From positions 107,454 to 171,453 of the forward strand of contig LJSH01000003.1 of the NCBI GenBank assembly GCA_001314625.1: a stretch of 64,000 bases of DNA. Reading direction: 5' to 3'. The position numbers were made by a program, and so were the translations under genes. The notes beneath the pieces were generated by a model that saw nothing but the letters and a program-made list of their open reading frames with translations, was not told where the DNA came from and did not search any database. This stretch comes from Oceanicaulis sp. HLUCCA04 (GTDB lineage: Bacteria > Pseudomonadota > Alphaproteobacteria > Caulobacterales > Maricaulaceae). Every line of letters begins with the position of its first letter. Within the stretch, counting starts at the first letter, position 1. Shown one piece after another: positions 18,331 to 27,989 of this stretch.

Positions 18331-18975
18331 ATGAGCACGAAAACACAAGCACGCCCTGCGCGCATCAATGAGCGCGAGGCCCAGCGCGAGGCGACGCAGA
18401 GCCGTATCCTGGACGCCGCCATCACCCTGTTTGCACAGCGCGGATTTTCCGGCGCATCAGTGAGCGATGTGGCGCGCGCCTGCGGCGCCCCGGTGCCGCT
18501 GATCATGTATCATTTCAAGTCCAAGAAGGGCGTGTGGGAGGCGGCTGTCGAGCGGCTCTATACGCGCGTCAATGCGCGGCTGGCCAGCGAGCTGGAAAGC
18601 ACCGAAGGCCTGTCAGGACTGGCGTTTTACAAGGCGGCCATTCGCGCCCATATCGTGACACTGGCCGCCCACCCGGAACATATGCGTCTACTGCTGCAGG
18701 AAGGGGCCGAGCGCACGCCGCGCCTGGAATGGCTGATAGCCAGCCACCAGAAGCCCTTGAATGACCGCATCATTTCGCTGATCACCTCGGCGCAGACCGA
18801 AGGGCTGATCGCGGCTGGTGACCCGGCACATCTGATGTTTGTACTGTCAGGCGCGTTTTCGCTGCCGATTGTCCTGGCCCCGGAGTATGAGATCCTGACG
18901 GGTAAAAACCCGATTGAAGCCCGTCAGATAGAGTCCCATATCGACGCGTGTCTGGAGCTGATCCTGAAAGGCTGA
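18331..18975 (+). CDS. TetR/AcrR-family transcriptional regulator
   Basis: A 214-residue regulator. The N-terminal helix-turn-helix (about residues 24-70; ILDAAITLFAQRGFSGASVSDVARACG then MYHFKSKKGVWEAAVERLY) is canonical. The C-terminal ligand domain resembles those of the CerR/YbiH type. It follows uvrD by 55 bases on the same strand but probably has its own promoter. The target is not evident; the ABC-2 exporter genes two loci downstream are a conceivable but unsupported candidate. Confidence 0.85.
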   Translation: MSTKTQARPARINEREAQREATQSRILDAAITLFAQRGFSGASVSDVARACGAPVPLIMYHFKSKKGVWEAAVERLYTRVNARLASELESTEGLSGLAFYKAAIRAHIVTLAAHPEHMRLLLQEGAERTPRLEWLIASHQKPLNDRIISLITSAQTEGLIAAGDPAHLMFVLSGAFSLPIVLAPEYEILTGKNPIEARQIESHIDACLELILKG

Positions 18976-18982
18976 TGCCCGC

Positions 18983-19858
18983 TCAGGCGGTTTTGAGCGT
19001 CAGGATTGCCCATCCCTCGATGATGTCGGTTTCGGCGGTGACAAGACCGGCTTCCCGGTAGGCGGCCTCCACGGCCTCAATCTGCTCTTCCAGCAGCCCT
19101 GACAGGATGGCCCGTCCGCCCGGTGCCAGACGCTGTGTCAACGCCTTGGCAAGTTCCTGTAAAGGCCCGGCGAGGATATTGGCGAAGATCAGATCAAACA
19201 TGGCCCCGTCAAAGGCGGGGTGCGTAAATCCGTCGGCGGTGATAGCTTCGATACGCTCGGCGACGCCGTTTTTCTCAGTGTTCACGACGGTTTCGGCGAC
19301 GGCCTCCGGGTCGATATCGGAGGCGAGAATACGGGCAGAGGGCCATAATAGCGCCGCCGCGATGGCCAGCGCTCCGGTGCCGCATCCCAGATCAAGAACC
19401 CTTCTTACGTCCACGGCTTGCGAGGTAAAAATGCGGTCGCAGGCGATCAGGCAGCCCTTGGTGGTGCCATGATGGCCGGTGCCGAAAGCCGGGCCAGCCT
19501 CGATCTCTATCCCCATTTCGCCGGGCGCCAGCCCGGCTTTTGCGTGTTGGCCATAAATGACGAAACGTCCGGCCTTCACCGCAGGCAGGCCGGCCAGCGA
19601 CAGGCGCACCCAGTCCTCCTCGGGCAAGGGCGCAAACTGGACATCAACGTCGGCGCCCGCCAGACCTGCGGCCTCCAGAAACCCTTCCACATCAATCTGT
19701 TCATCGAAGAGCACGTCCAGACGCCAGACCGTCTCGCTGCCGTCTTCAAAGAACGACCAGGACAGCATCGGCCCGTCCTCCCACGCGTTCAGCGCGGCGT
19801 CGGCGGCCTTCATGGGCGCGGCAGGACCGATGGCGAGCAGGCGCCAGAGTGTCGACAT
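18983..19858 (-). CDS. prmA: Ribosomal protein L11 methyltransferase
   Basis: A 291-residue PrmA that trimethylates lysines of ribosomal protein L11. The SAM site DLGCGTGALAIAAA and the FANILAGPL motif (Asn-Ile-Leu, the PrmA equivalent of NPPY) are present, with the N-terminal substrate domain ending in EAGPAFGTGHHGTT. The ATG at 19858 follows an AAGGA site; the preceding TTG is less likely. Convergent with the TetR gene. Confidence 0.9.
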   Translation of the reverse strand: MSTLWRLLAIGPAAPMKAADAALNAWEDGPMLSWSFFEDGSETVWRLDVLFDEQIDVEGFLEAAGLAGADVDVQFAPLPEEDWVRLSLAGLPAVKAGRFVIYGQHAKAGLAPGEMGIEIEAGPAFGTGHHGTTKGCLIACDRIFTSQAVDVRRVLDLGCGTGALAIAAALLWPSARILASDIDPEAVAETVVNTEKNGVAERIEAITADGFTHPAFDGAMFDLIFANILAGPLQELAKALTQRLAPGGRAILSGLLEEQIEAVEAAYREAGLVTAETDIIEGWAILTLKTA

Positions 19859-19874
19859 CAAGACTAGTCCTTGC

Positions 19875-20708
19875 TTAGCGCTCGCGCCGGTAGAGCCACA
19901 TGGTCAGGGGGCCGAAAATAGCCGCTATCAGGCAGGGTGCGAGCAGGGCCAGCCCTACGGCGCGCACATCGGGCGCGCCGGCCATGATATCGCGTATCGC
20001 GCTGACCAGAAGCGAGACCGGATTGACCGACACCACCGCCTGCAGCCAGCCCGGCATCGTCGCCGGATCTACATAGATGTTGGAGGCAAAAGTGAGCGGC
20101 ATCAGCACCAGCCAGGCCAGCGTCATCACGGTGGAAGGCGTGCGCACTGACAGTGCCAGCGCGGTGAATATCCAGCCAAATCCGAGCGCAAAGGCATTCA
20201 TCAGCAACAGGGCGGGAATGACGGCGATGAAGCCGCCTTCGGGCCGGTAGCCCATCGCCGTGCCGATAATGAAGACAATGATGCCAGACGCCGTGAAGCG
20301 GAAGATATCGGCCAGCATGGCCCCGGCGATCGGGCCAGGGCTCCAGACCGGCAGGGAGCGGAAGCGGTCGAAAACCCCCTTGGAGATGTCGGTATTGAGC
20401 GTGAAGCCAGTGTAAACGGACGTAAAAACAATCGTCTGCACCAGAATGCCCGGTAGCAGGAATTGCAGATAGGCGCCGGTGGACCCGGCCAGCGCACCGC
20501 CGAACAGATAGGTGAACATCACCGTGAACATGATCGGCGTGACCACCACGTCGAACAACTGCTCGGGCATGTGCTTGATCTTCAAAAGCGCCCGCCAGGC
20601 ATAGGTCAGGCTGACCGAGACCGCGTGAGGCGGCTGCGGGGCAATGGCGGGCGCGGACAACACCGCGTCCTGCGCGGCCTGTTCCAGGGGCTTGGCCGGG
20701 CGGGTCAT
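19875..20708 (-). CDS. ABC-2 type transporter permease (DrrB-like)
   Basis: A 277-residue membrane protein with six predicted hydrophobic segments and the ABC-2 signature region (FDRFRSLPVWSPGPIAGAMLADI). It is the membrane half of a two-gene exporter; its start overlaps the stop of the ATPase gene by four bases. The DrrAB family exports hydrophobic drugs or envelope components. The substrate cannot be determined here. Confidence 0.85.
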   Translation of the reverse strand: MTRPAKPLEQAAQDAVLSAPAIAPQPPHAVSVSLTYAWRALLKIKHMPEQLFDVVVTPIMFTVMFTYLFGGALAGSTGAYLQFLLPGILVQTIVFTSVYTGFTLNTDISKGVFDRFRSLPVWSPGPIAGAMLADIFRFTASGIIVFIIGTAMGYRPEGGFIAVIPALLLMNAFALGFGWIFTALALSVRTPSTVMTLAWLVLMPLTFASNIYVDPATMPGWLQAVVSVNPVSLLVSAIRDIMAGAPDVRAVGLALLAPCLIAAIFGPLTMWLYRRER

Positions 20709-21679
20709 TGTACCGCCTCCGTTTCGGGCGTGTCTTCGGGTTCCGGCGGGCGGCCGGTAAGCGCGAAGAATACTTCGTCAAGGCTGGGCTGGCTGAGACT
20801 GTAGCCGGTCAGCGTGATGCCTGCCGCTGACAGCGCGCCGAGCGCGGCAAGGCCGGCATCAGGGTCTGAGACATCCACACTCAGGCCCGTGCCATGACCA
20901 TCGGCGCGCACCTCGCCCACCAGCATGTCAGACAGCAGGCTGGCCGCTTCCTCACGCCGCTGCGCACTTGCCAGGCTGATCTGCAATACGCCCCCGCCGA
21001 CTTTGGCCTTCAACTCGGCGCTGGTGCCGCGTGCAATGATACGGCCATGATCAACAACGGCAATTTCACCTGCCAGCTGGTCGGCCTCCTCCAGATACTG
21101 GGTGGTCAGCAGGATGGTCGTGCCGCTCGCGGCAAGCCCGCGTACCATGTCCCAGACCTGATTGCGCGAGCGCGGATCAAGCCCGGTGGTCGGCTCATCG
21201 AGGAAAAGCAGTTCGGGCCGGCGGATCAGGCTGGCGGAAATATCCAGCTTGCGGCGCATGCCGCCTGAATAGTCCTTGGCCTGCTTGCCCGCCGCCTCGG
21301 CCAGATCGAACGCGGTCAGCAGGCTGGCCGCCCGGTCCTTGGCTTCGGCCCCTTTCAGGCCCGAAAGCCGCGACAGCAGGAGCAGGTTCTCATAGCCGGT
21401 AAGGTCTTCATCTACCGAAGCAAACTGGCCCGTGAGGCTGATCTTGCGGCGCACCTCGCGTGCCTCGCGCTCGATGTCGTGACCGAGCACGCGCGCGCTG
21501 CCGCCGCTAGGGCGCAGCAAGGTGGCCAGCATGCGCACCAGCGTCGTCTTGCCGGCGCCATTGGGACCCAGCACAGCGAAAATCTCGCCGCGGCGCACAT
21601 CAAGATCGATGCCGTCCACGGCCCGCTTGTCGCCGAAACGGCGTGAAAGGCCAGAGGTTTCGATGGCAGGCGTGGTCAT
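20705..21679 (-). CDS. ABC transporter ATP-binding protein (DrrA-like)
   Basis: A 324-residue ATPase. Walker A GPNGAGKTT lies at 38-46, the ABC signature reads YSGGMRRKLDIS and Walker B LLFLDEPTTGLD. The roughly 90-residue C-terminal extension after the nucleotide domain is the DUF4162/DrrA-type tail. It pairs with the coupled ABC-2 permease. About 130 bases with no recognised gene or terminator separate it from the phosphatase gene upstream. Confidence 0.88.
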   Translation of the reverse strand: MTTPAIETSGLSRRFGDKRAVDGIDLDVRRGEIFAVLGPNGAGKTTLVRMLATLLRPSGGSARVLGHDIEREAREVRRKISLTGQFASVDEDLTGYENLLLLSRLSGLKGAEAKDRAASLLTAFDLAEAAGKQAKDYSGGMRRKLDISASLIRRPELLFLDEPTTGLDPRSRNQVWDMVRGLAASGTTILLTTQYLEEADQLAGEIAVVDHGRIIARGTSAELKAKVGGGVLQISLASAQRREEAASLLSDMLVGEVRADGHGTGLSVDVSDPDAGLAALGALSAAGITLTGYSLSQPSLDEVFFALTGRPPEPEDTPETEAVQ

Positions 21680-21809
21680 CAGCGGGCTCGACTGTCAATC
21701 ATGCAGACGCGCCGGTTTAGCCCAAACGCGCGCCGGGGCAAGCCCGCAAATGGTTACGGTTTCGACAGGCGCATGGCCGCGTTGAAGGACGCGGGACGCT
21801 TTTGTCCAT

Positions 21810-23657
21810 CTATTCCTTTTCCAGCGCGAAGGCATCGATCTCTTCGCCATCGGCATTGATCGCCCGGTAGGACAGCGTGCCCGCAGCAGAGTCCATCTCG
21901 ATGAGCTGATAGGTACGCTCATTGGTGGCTCCAAAGGCGGCAAAATCGCGCAATTCCTGCTCGTACATTTTCGTGCCCGACACCGCGACCAGATAGATCG
22001 TGCCATGCTCGCCCGGTTCGGCCGGACGGTGATTTCTCATCGGCACGGTGCGCATATAGGCGTGGTCATGGCCCTGAAAGGCGATGTCTACATTGTGCCG
22101 GTCAAAGATCGGACCCCAGGTCTCGCGCAAGGGCGCATTGTCCCTGCCCGGCCGGGAGGCATAGAAGGGGTGGTGGTAGATCACCACTTTCCAGCGCGCA
22201 TCACTCTCGCCCAGTACGCGATCAAGCCAGTCTGCCTGTGTTTCCGGGGAGATGAGGTCGTAGTTGGAATCCATCACCACGATCAGCATGTCCTGGTAGG
22301 TGAGGTGATAGGTGCGGCCCGGATCAAGCTCTTCACTGCCATTATCCGGCAGGGCAAAATGCTCCAGATACAGGGTCGGGTGGCCGCCATGGCTGTCGTG
22401 ATTTCCGATCGCCGGTACGATCACGGAGCGGTCGAACACCGTCGAGGCTTCGGCGAAGAACTGGTCCCAGTGATCGCGCTCGGTACCGTGATCAATGAGG
22501 TCGCCGGCGATCATCCAGAAGCGAATGTCGGGAAATCTTTCATCGCCCTGGCGGATCAGATCGCCCCACTGGTCGAGCCCGTTCTGCGGATCGCCCAGAT
22601 AGACGAACTGCCAGGGTTCTGACCCGGTTTCGCCGCCGGTGTGGAAGTCCCGGCTTTCACTCCAGTTTTCACCGCCATCGGCGCTGACCCCGAAAGTGTA
22701 GGACGTACCCGGCTGCAACCCGGTCATGCGCACGCGGTGCAGGTCGACCGCCGGATCGTCGACGAGCTGACGGCTGGTCAGGGTGGTGGTTTCGGCCCGC
22801 GCGTAAGCCAGGGAATCGTCATCACCTTCAATGGCATACCAGAGCACGGGATCGCTGGCCGTGCCCGCCCGTGTGCGCCACTGGATAGTGATCTCCTCGC
22901 GCGGATCGCCCTGCCAGGTCTGGATGATATGATCAGGCGTGGCCGAGGACGGGTAGTCGGTCCGCCGGAAAAAGCCGACCATGCGCGAGACAAATTCCCA
23001 GCTTTCATAGGACCTTAGCACCGGCAGGCCGTCCAGCTCGGCAGGCAGGGCGTTGAAATAGTCGTTGTCATCGAGGAAAGGCGCGCCGTCCTCGCGCGCA
23101 ATCTGCACATCGGTGCCGTCGACAAGCGGCGTTATTTCAACAGCTTCGCCGCCATCGAGCGGCGCCGCGAACACGACATAGGGCTTCAGCTCGCCGGAGA
23201 AGGAAGGGATGCCAAGGCGCACCTCTCCGGCGTCTTCATCGCGCTGCCAGACTTCGTAGGGGTCCTCGACATCGACAATGAAATCAAGGTCTTCGCGCCG
23301 CTCAAAGCCTGCCTCTTCCAGCCAGAAGGGCTGCTCGCCATACATGCCGTCATAGGCGACATAGATCCGCGCCGGGCGGTCAATCGCAAAATGGGCAAAA
23401 GCCGTTGAAAGATAATCTCTTTCTTCCTCGGTCAGGAAAGCTGCGGCGGCCTCGGGTGTGAGCTCCACCAGCGCGTCCGGTTCCAGCTCGGCGATCATTC
23501 TGTCAAGAATATCAGATACCTGCGCCTCAAGTTCGGCATGGGGAGACTGGTCGGGCGCGCGGATCTCGTCTTGCGTGAAACTGCCGGCGGAACTGGCCCA
23601 AGCATTTGGAACACTTAGGAAAAGGGCGGCAAGTATCAGAATGGACAAGCGGATCAT
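21810..23657 (-). CDS. Purple-acid-phosphatase-like metallophosphoesterase, exported
   Basis: A 615-residue secreted protein. The ATG at 23657 follows a GAGGAG ribosome site and opens a signal peptide ending near Ala-Trp-Ala. The first 240 mature residues are acidic and unassigned. A fibronectin-like domain (TIQWRTRAG...LQPGTSYTFGV) then leads into a calcineurin-type phosphoesterase with its metal motifs in order: GDPQ, GDLIDHG, GNHD, HHPFY and GHDH. The fold suggests a periplasmic phosphomonoesterase with a dinuclear metal centre. The N-terminal domain is unusual in size; substrate unknown. Confidence 0.85.
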   Translation of the reverse strand: MIRLSILILAALFLSVPNAWASSAGSFTQDEIRAPDQSPHAELEAQVSDILDRMIAELEPDALVELTPEAAAAFLTEEERDYLSTAFAHFAIDRPARIYVAYDGMYGEQPFWLEEAGFERREDLDFIVDVEDPYEVWQRDEDAGEVRLGIPSFSGELKPYVVFAAPLDGGEAVEITPLVDGTDVQIAREDGAPFLDDNDYFNALPAELDGLPVLRSYESWEFVSRMVGFFRRTDYPSSATPDHIIQTWQGDPREEITIQWRTRAGTASDPVLWYAIEGDDDSLAYARAETTTLTSRQLVDDPAVDLHRVRMTGLQPGTSYTFGVSADGGENWSESRDFHTGGETGSEPWQFVYLGDPQNGLDQWGDLIRQGDERFPDIRFWMIAGDLIDHGTERDHWDQFFAEASTVFDRSVIVPAIGNHDSHGGHPTLYLEHFALPDNGSEELDPGRTYHLTYQDMLIVVMDSNYDLISPETQADWLDRVLGESDARWKVVIYHHPFYASRPGRDNAPLRETWGPIFDRHNVDIAFQGHDHAYMRTVPMRNHRPAEPGEHGTIYLVAVSGTKMYEQELRDFAAFGATNERTYQLIEMDSAAGTLSYRAINADGEEIDAFALEKE

Positions 23658-23839
23658 GGCAGGCTCCTCGCGACCGGATGGCCAAAGATATATCGCGTGT
23701 TGGCGCGCATGTGTGTGACAGTTTTTTCGTGGATAGGACCAGCCAAGCAAAAATCCGCCGGTTTTGCCAGCCCCGTCGGACAAGCCGCCCACCGCACACC
23801 CCGATTGATCGCGGCGGGGTGCGGGATTAGCCTTGGCCC

Positions 23840-25681
23840 ATGACACACATTATCCCCCCCGGCACCATCCAGACCTTCACCCCCAAGGGTGGCCCCGCCA
23901 ATGGCCGCAAAGCCCTGCCCCTGCTTCGAAAGGAGCTGGAGCGCCAGGGGCTGGACGGCTTCCTGATCCCGCATGAGGATGAGTATAACAACGAATATGT
24001 CCCGGCGAGCGCCGACCGGCTGGCATGGACAACCGGCTTCACGGGCAGCGCGGGCGCCGCGATCATCATGCGGGACAGGGCGGCCATTTTCACCGATGGG
24101 CGGTATACCCTGCAGGTACGCGACCAGGTGGATGGAGAACTCTTTGATTTTGCAGGTTTTCCGGAGCCGGGAATAGCCGGCTGGATCGCTGCAAACGCCC
24201 GTAAAGGCGAGACAATCGGCTATGATGCCCGCCTGCACACCCCCGATGCGATTGCGCGGATAGAGGATGCGGCCAGCCGCGCCGGAGCGCGGATGCGGAT
24301 AGTCGATGAGAACCCAGTGGACAGAATCTGGGAAAACCGGCCCGCGGCCCCGTGCGCGAAAATCTATCCCCACCCCGAAGCGCTGGCCGGGCGCAGCGTG
24401 GACGACAAGCTGGACGAGATTTCCAAACTACTTCAAGCCGCTGGCGCGGATGCAGCCGTGCTGACCGATCCGGTCTCGGTCGCCTGGATCCTCAATATCA
24501 GGGGCGGTGATGTCGCCTGCGCGCCCATAGCGCTGGGACGGGCAATTATAGGTGCCGACGGGTCGATTTCAGGGTTTTTCGACCCGCGAAAAGGGGTTTT
24601 CGAGCTCTATCCCGAGGGGCACAACAAGATATCCATCGAACCGGAAGATTCGTTTGATAACGCGCTTGCCGGGTTCGCGGGAAAAACCGTGCTGGCCGAC
24701 CCCGCCATCACTAGCGCCCATGTCTTCAACCAGCTTGAAAAGGGCGGCGCGAAGGTAAAGCGCGCGCCCGATCCCGTGGCCCTGCCGCGTGCGATCAAGA
24801 ACCCGGCCGAGATCGAGGGCGCGCGCCGCGCCCATATCCGCGATGGCGCGGCGATGGTGCGCTTCCTGCACTGGCTCGATACGCAGGCTCAGTCCGGTAC
24901 CGAAGACGAGATCAGCGCGGCGGTGCGCCTCGAAGCCATCCGCCAGTCCCTCTCCGAGTTCCGGGATATCAGTTTCGAGACGATTTCCGGCGCCGGGCCG
25001 AACGGCGCCCTGCCGCATTACCGGGTCAGCACCGATACGGTGAGGGCGCTCAGCCCCGGCACGCTCTATCTGGTGGATTCAGGCGGGCAGTATCCGGACG
25101 GCACCACCGACATCACGCGCACCGTGCCGATTGGAACGCCGGACGCCGCCATGCGCCGCGCCTTCACGCTGGTGCTGAAAGGCCATATCGCGCTGGCGCG
25201 CATCCGCTTCCCCGAAGGCACTACGGGAAGCCAGCTGGATGCGCTGGCGCGCCAGCCTTTATGGATGGCGGGCATGGATTATGATCATGGCACCGGGCAT
25301 GGCGTGGGCAGTTACCTCTCCGTCCACGAAGGGCCGGGCCGCATCGCCAAGGCGCCCAACACGATTGCCCTTCGCCCCGGCATGATCTTTTCCAACGAGC
25401 CGGGCTTTTACAATACGGGCCATTGGGGCATCCGCATCGAGACGCTGCAGGTCGTCACCCCGCCTGAAGACATTCCCGGCGGCGAGCGGCCGATGATGGG
25501 GTTTGAAACCCTCACCTTCGCGCCCATCCATACCGGCCTTGTGGAGCGCGCGCTGCTTAACGAGGACGAGCGCGGCTGGCTCAATGCCTATCACGCGGCG
25601 GTGCTGGAAAAGATCGGCCCGCTGGTCGCCGCCGAGCCGCAGGTGCATGCCTGGCTGGAAACCGCGTGCGCGCCGGTATGA
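23840..25681 (+). CDS. Xaa-Pro aminopeptidase (aminopeptidase P family)
   Basis: A 613-residue M24B metallopeptidase removing N-terminal residues that precede proline. Two creatinase-like N-terminal domains are followed by the pita-bread catalytic domain. Metal ligands can be followed: Asp413 and Asp424 in VDSGGQYPDGTTD, the His in GTGHGVG, and Glu in SNEPGFY and IRIETL. Length matches the three-domain eukaryote-like form common in alphaproteobacteria. It overlaps the following lipoprotein gene by four bases and is divergent from the phosphatase gene. Confidence 0.9.
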   Translation: MTHIIPPGTIQTFTPKGGPANGRKALPLLRKELERQGLDGFLIPHEDEYNNEYVPASADRLAWTTGFTGSAGAAIIMRDRAAIFTDGRYTLQVRDQVDGELFDFAGFPEPGIAGWIAANARKGETIGYDARLHTPDAIARIEDAASRAGARMRIVDENPVDRIWENRPAAPCAKIYPHPEALAGRSVDDKLDEISKLLQAAGADAAVLTDPVSVAWILNIRGGDVACAPIALGRAIIGADGSISGFFDPRKGVFELYPEGHNKISIEPEDSFDNALAGFAGKTVLADPAITSAHVFNQLEKGGAKVKRAPDPVALPRAIKNPAEIEGARRAHIRDGAAMVRFLHWLDTQAQSGTEDEISAAVRLEAIRQSLSEFRDISFETISGAGPNGALPHYRVSTDTVRALSPGTLYLVDSGGQYPDGTTDITRTVPIGTPDAAMRRAFTLVLKGHIALARIRFPEGTTGSQLDALARQPLWMAGMDYDHGTGHGVGSYLSVHEGPGRIAKAPNTIALRPGMIFSNEPGFYNTGHWGIRIETLQVVTPPEDIPGGERPMMGFETLTFAPIHTGLVERALLNEDERGWLNAYHAAVLEKIGPLVAAEPQVHAWLETACAPV

Positions 25682-26247
25682 GCACCTCCACACTGAAACC
25701 CCGGAAGCGCGCAGCGCTATCCGGGGCCTTGCGCCTCCTCCTCCTCGCGCCCGCATTGCTGCTGGCCGGGTGCTTTACCAGCGAGGAGGAGCTGATCGGC
25801 TCGCGCCATGCGGTGCGCGCCATGCCGCCGGGCGACTACACCCACACCCCCTTCGATACCGAGGGCGTGGAATGGGGCGGGGTGACGTGGCAGGGCCGCA
25901 TCGATTACGGCTTCTTCTCGCGGCGCTATACCTCCGACACGCCGAACTTTCCGCATCAGGATGCGCGCCTGCGCCGGCTCTCGGGCGATATCCATATCGG
26001 CCAGTGGCCGCGCGAGGACGGCATCGGCTATGGCGTGGTCTTCATCTATGAAGACATGACCACCTATCACCAGCCCGATTGCCATATCCTCACCGACGAG
26101 GCGCTGAGCGAGGCCGGCATTGAGCGGGACCCGGAGGGTTTCTGCTCAATAGAAACGCTTGACCAGCTCGAACAGGTCATACGAACCTATCTCGACGTGC
26201 TGGACGGCGATATCCGCATTGACGGGATTTACCGCAGGGTGGGGTGA
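25678..26247 (+). CDS. Uncharacterised lipoprotein
   Basis: A 189-residue protein with a strongly basic start, hydrophobic Leu/Ala core and a Leu-Leu-Ala-Gly-Cys lipobox, so an anchored envelope protein. The mature part is Tyr/Asp-rich with two further cysteines and no domain I recognise. Its ATG overlaps the pepP stop, so translation is coupled. A REP-like palindrome at 25699-25726 lies inside the coding region for the signal peptide, which may explain the unusually long basic N-terminus. Confidence 0.7.
   Translation: MSTSTLKPRKRAALSGALRLLLLAPALLLAGCFTSEEELIGSRHAVRAMPPGDYTHTPFDTEGVEWGGVTWQGRIDYGFFSRRYTSDTPNFPHQDARLRRLSGDIHIGQWPREDGIGYGVVFIYEDMTTYHQPDCHILTDEALSEAGIERDPEGFCSIETLDQLEQVIRTYLDVLDGDIRIDGIYRRVG
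25699..25726. repeat. REP-like palindrome inside the lipoprotein signal-peptide region
   Basis: CCCCGG and CCGGGG arms flank an inner GC-rich stem. Its reverse complement closely matches the palindrome at 47703-47730, including the ATA next to the arm, so this is a repeat family rather than chance. It is read in frame within the lipoprotein gene. Confidence 0.55.
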
Positions 26248-26348
26248 GGTGGGGGAGTTGTGAACTCTCCGGCGTGCACACCTATTCAAGTCTCCATAAA
26301 AGCACCCGATAAGTATAAAATAAACTTCGCATATTATAGGCTGGGCTG

Positions 26349-27791
26349 ATGATCATCACAATCTCCTTTCAAGTTAAAAACTATGTGGAGGTTATGGAGG
26401 GGTGGCCAATAAAAATTGGCGATAAGACGTTTTTCTTGGAGCGTGAAGGCAATGTCGCAAAAAGGGTAAGCATTTCTTTTTCAAATGTTGATGTTGGACA
26501 TGCTGCAAACTTTATCCCTCCGACAAGCGAGGGAGGCGTGCCAGAGATTAGGTTTGGTAGTGGTGTTCACGTACACCAAGCCATCCAGTACATCTTGAAC
26601 TGGCAGGCCGTGGTAAGCGGTCTACAAATTTTCGACATTGACTATGATCACTATGAAATTCGCTTCCATCCGCAGACAATTGAAGAAGAAGGAAAGATTA
26701 GCCTCAAATCTTTCAGTCGCACAGGGAAGGACGCATCAAATTCGGCATGCGATTTTGAACAAATCGGCCGGGCATTTTGCGTCGGCCAAATTGAAGATAC
26801 GCGTATCGAGTCGACGTCTCATTTCCGGGAAGGTCGCATTGCGTTCGAGGCCGGACGGTACGTAGACTCGTTCAATAACATGTTCTTGTTTCTGGAAACG
26901 CGTTACTGCGACGGCAAAACAGGCACTGGGAAACAAGTTGCGCTTCTCGAGAAAAGTGAGCCGTTTTGTGAGGCGTTCCAGCAAGCAATTCAGCGACTTA
27001 AGACGGATAAGCTTTCAAGTTCAAGACACTTAAGTGTCGTTTTCGACACGGATGCAAGTATATCCAATAAGATCAAACAGGTTGTCGAGCTCCGGGGAAA
27101 GTTGCGCCATCACTCCCTGAAAAGTCCGCATCGATGGGATCCAAATAGGCAAGATGAATACGAGATGCCCGCCCGATTTCTTAGCGCTGTGGTCGGTGAA
27201 ATCGTCCTCAAAGAGTCTATCGACGATATTTACTCGCCCAAAGCGTTAGAGCAGTTCATGAGTTTATCTGTAGAAGGCGGATTCGAAACAAAATTTCGCG
27301 TGAAAACCTATAGACTGGAAAGGGAACCAGCTCTGGTGCTTGATATGAGCTATCCGACGACGGTTATATCAAGCAAAGTTTGCCTTTCTACTGCAAGAAA
27401 TGCGCTACACGCTTGCAATCAAAACGATCAACTGGCTGACACCGTGAGGCTGGATACCGTTCAGAGTAAAAGAAATTTAGAACTTTTCACGCTTGAGCTT
27501 GGCACATGGGCATACACGGAATCACGGAGCCTGCGGCCAAATGATGGCTTAAAAACAATTCGTTGTAGTTTTGAAAATTTCAAATCAGGGATAATAGTTC
27601 AAAATGAATTTACTTTTCCCGTTGGCGGAGAATTTGTAGATATTTCTTACGCGTGGAAGCTTCTTGCTTATTGTTTTGACTGGATCGAGGAAAAAGATCC
27701 AACAACTCGTGTTATGACTTTGAAATTGTTCCTCAACAAATTTGATAAAGAGATACTTTCTTATCGTGTAGGGCCGCAGGTAAGAGATTGA
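26349..27791 (+). CDS. AT-rich orphan gene, possible HEPN-like protein
   Basis: A 480-residue soluble protein with no signal peptide or membrane segment. It is far more AT-rich than its neighbours and uses rare A/T-ending codons, a sign of recent transfer. I do not recognise the family with certainty. Residues 160-300 are helical and contain Arg249-x4-His254 (RGKLRH), the form of the catalytic Rx4-6H motif of HEPN ribonucleases; the stretch before it recalls MauJ-like proteins. A ribosome site is not obvious. It sits between the pepP lipoprotein operon and a decayed uvrB 3' end. A solitary defence or toxin-like role is a guess. Confidence 0.7.
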   Translation: MIITISFQVKNYVEVMEGWPIKIGDKTFFLEREGNVAKRVSISFSNVDVGHAANFIPPTSEGGVPEIRFGSGVHVHQAIQYILNWQAVVSGLQIFDIDYDHYEIRFHPQTIEEEGKISLKSFSRTGKDASNSACDFEQIGRAFCVGQIEDTRIESTSHFREGRIAFEAGRYVDSFNNMFLFLETRYCDGKTGTGKQVALLEKSEPFCEAFQQAIQRLKTDKLSSSRHLSVVFDTDASISNKIKQVVELRGKLRHHSLKSPHRWDPNRQDEYEMPARFLSAVVGEIVLKESIDDIYSPKALEQFMSLSVEGGFETKFRVKTYRLEREPALVLDMSYPTTVISSKVCLSTARNALHACNQNDQLADTVRLDTVQSKRNLELFTLELGTWAYTESRSLRPNDGLKTIRCSFENFKSGIIVQNEFTFPVGGEFVDISYAWKLLAYCFDWIEEKDPTTRVMTLKLFLNKFDKEILSYRVGPQVRD

Positions 27792-27803
27792 TTTGCTTCC
27801 TTT

Positions 27804-27916
27804 CCCCTACTCCCCCAGCGCCTTGATCTCGTCGCGCAGGCGTGCCGCTTCCTCGAATTCGAGATTGGCTTCCGGCTAGTGCCAAGCGTTTTCAAGGTCG
27901 GCTTTTGACCGCCCTG
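27804..27916 (-). pseudogene. Decayed duplicate of the uvrB 3' end
   Basis: Bases 27804-27869 match 28740-28805, the end of intact uvrB, with three differences, all synonymous; both encode the last 20 residues of UvrB and the same TAG. Upstream of that the copy remains alignable to about 27916 but carries an in-frame stop and a one-base shift. It lies 936 bases from the functional end in the same orientation, so the DNA between is bracketed by direct repeats of the gene end. Confidence 0.8.
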
Positions 27917-27989
27917 AGCCTGTCAGGCTTGCCCGATCTTTGCGGGGCGTCAAGAAAATGTGTTCCGTGTGCCCATAGATCCATCACCG

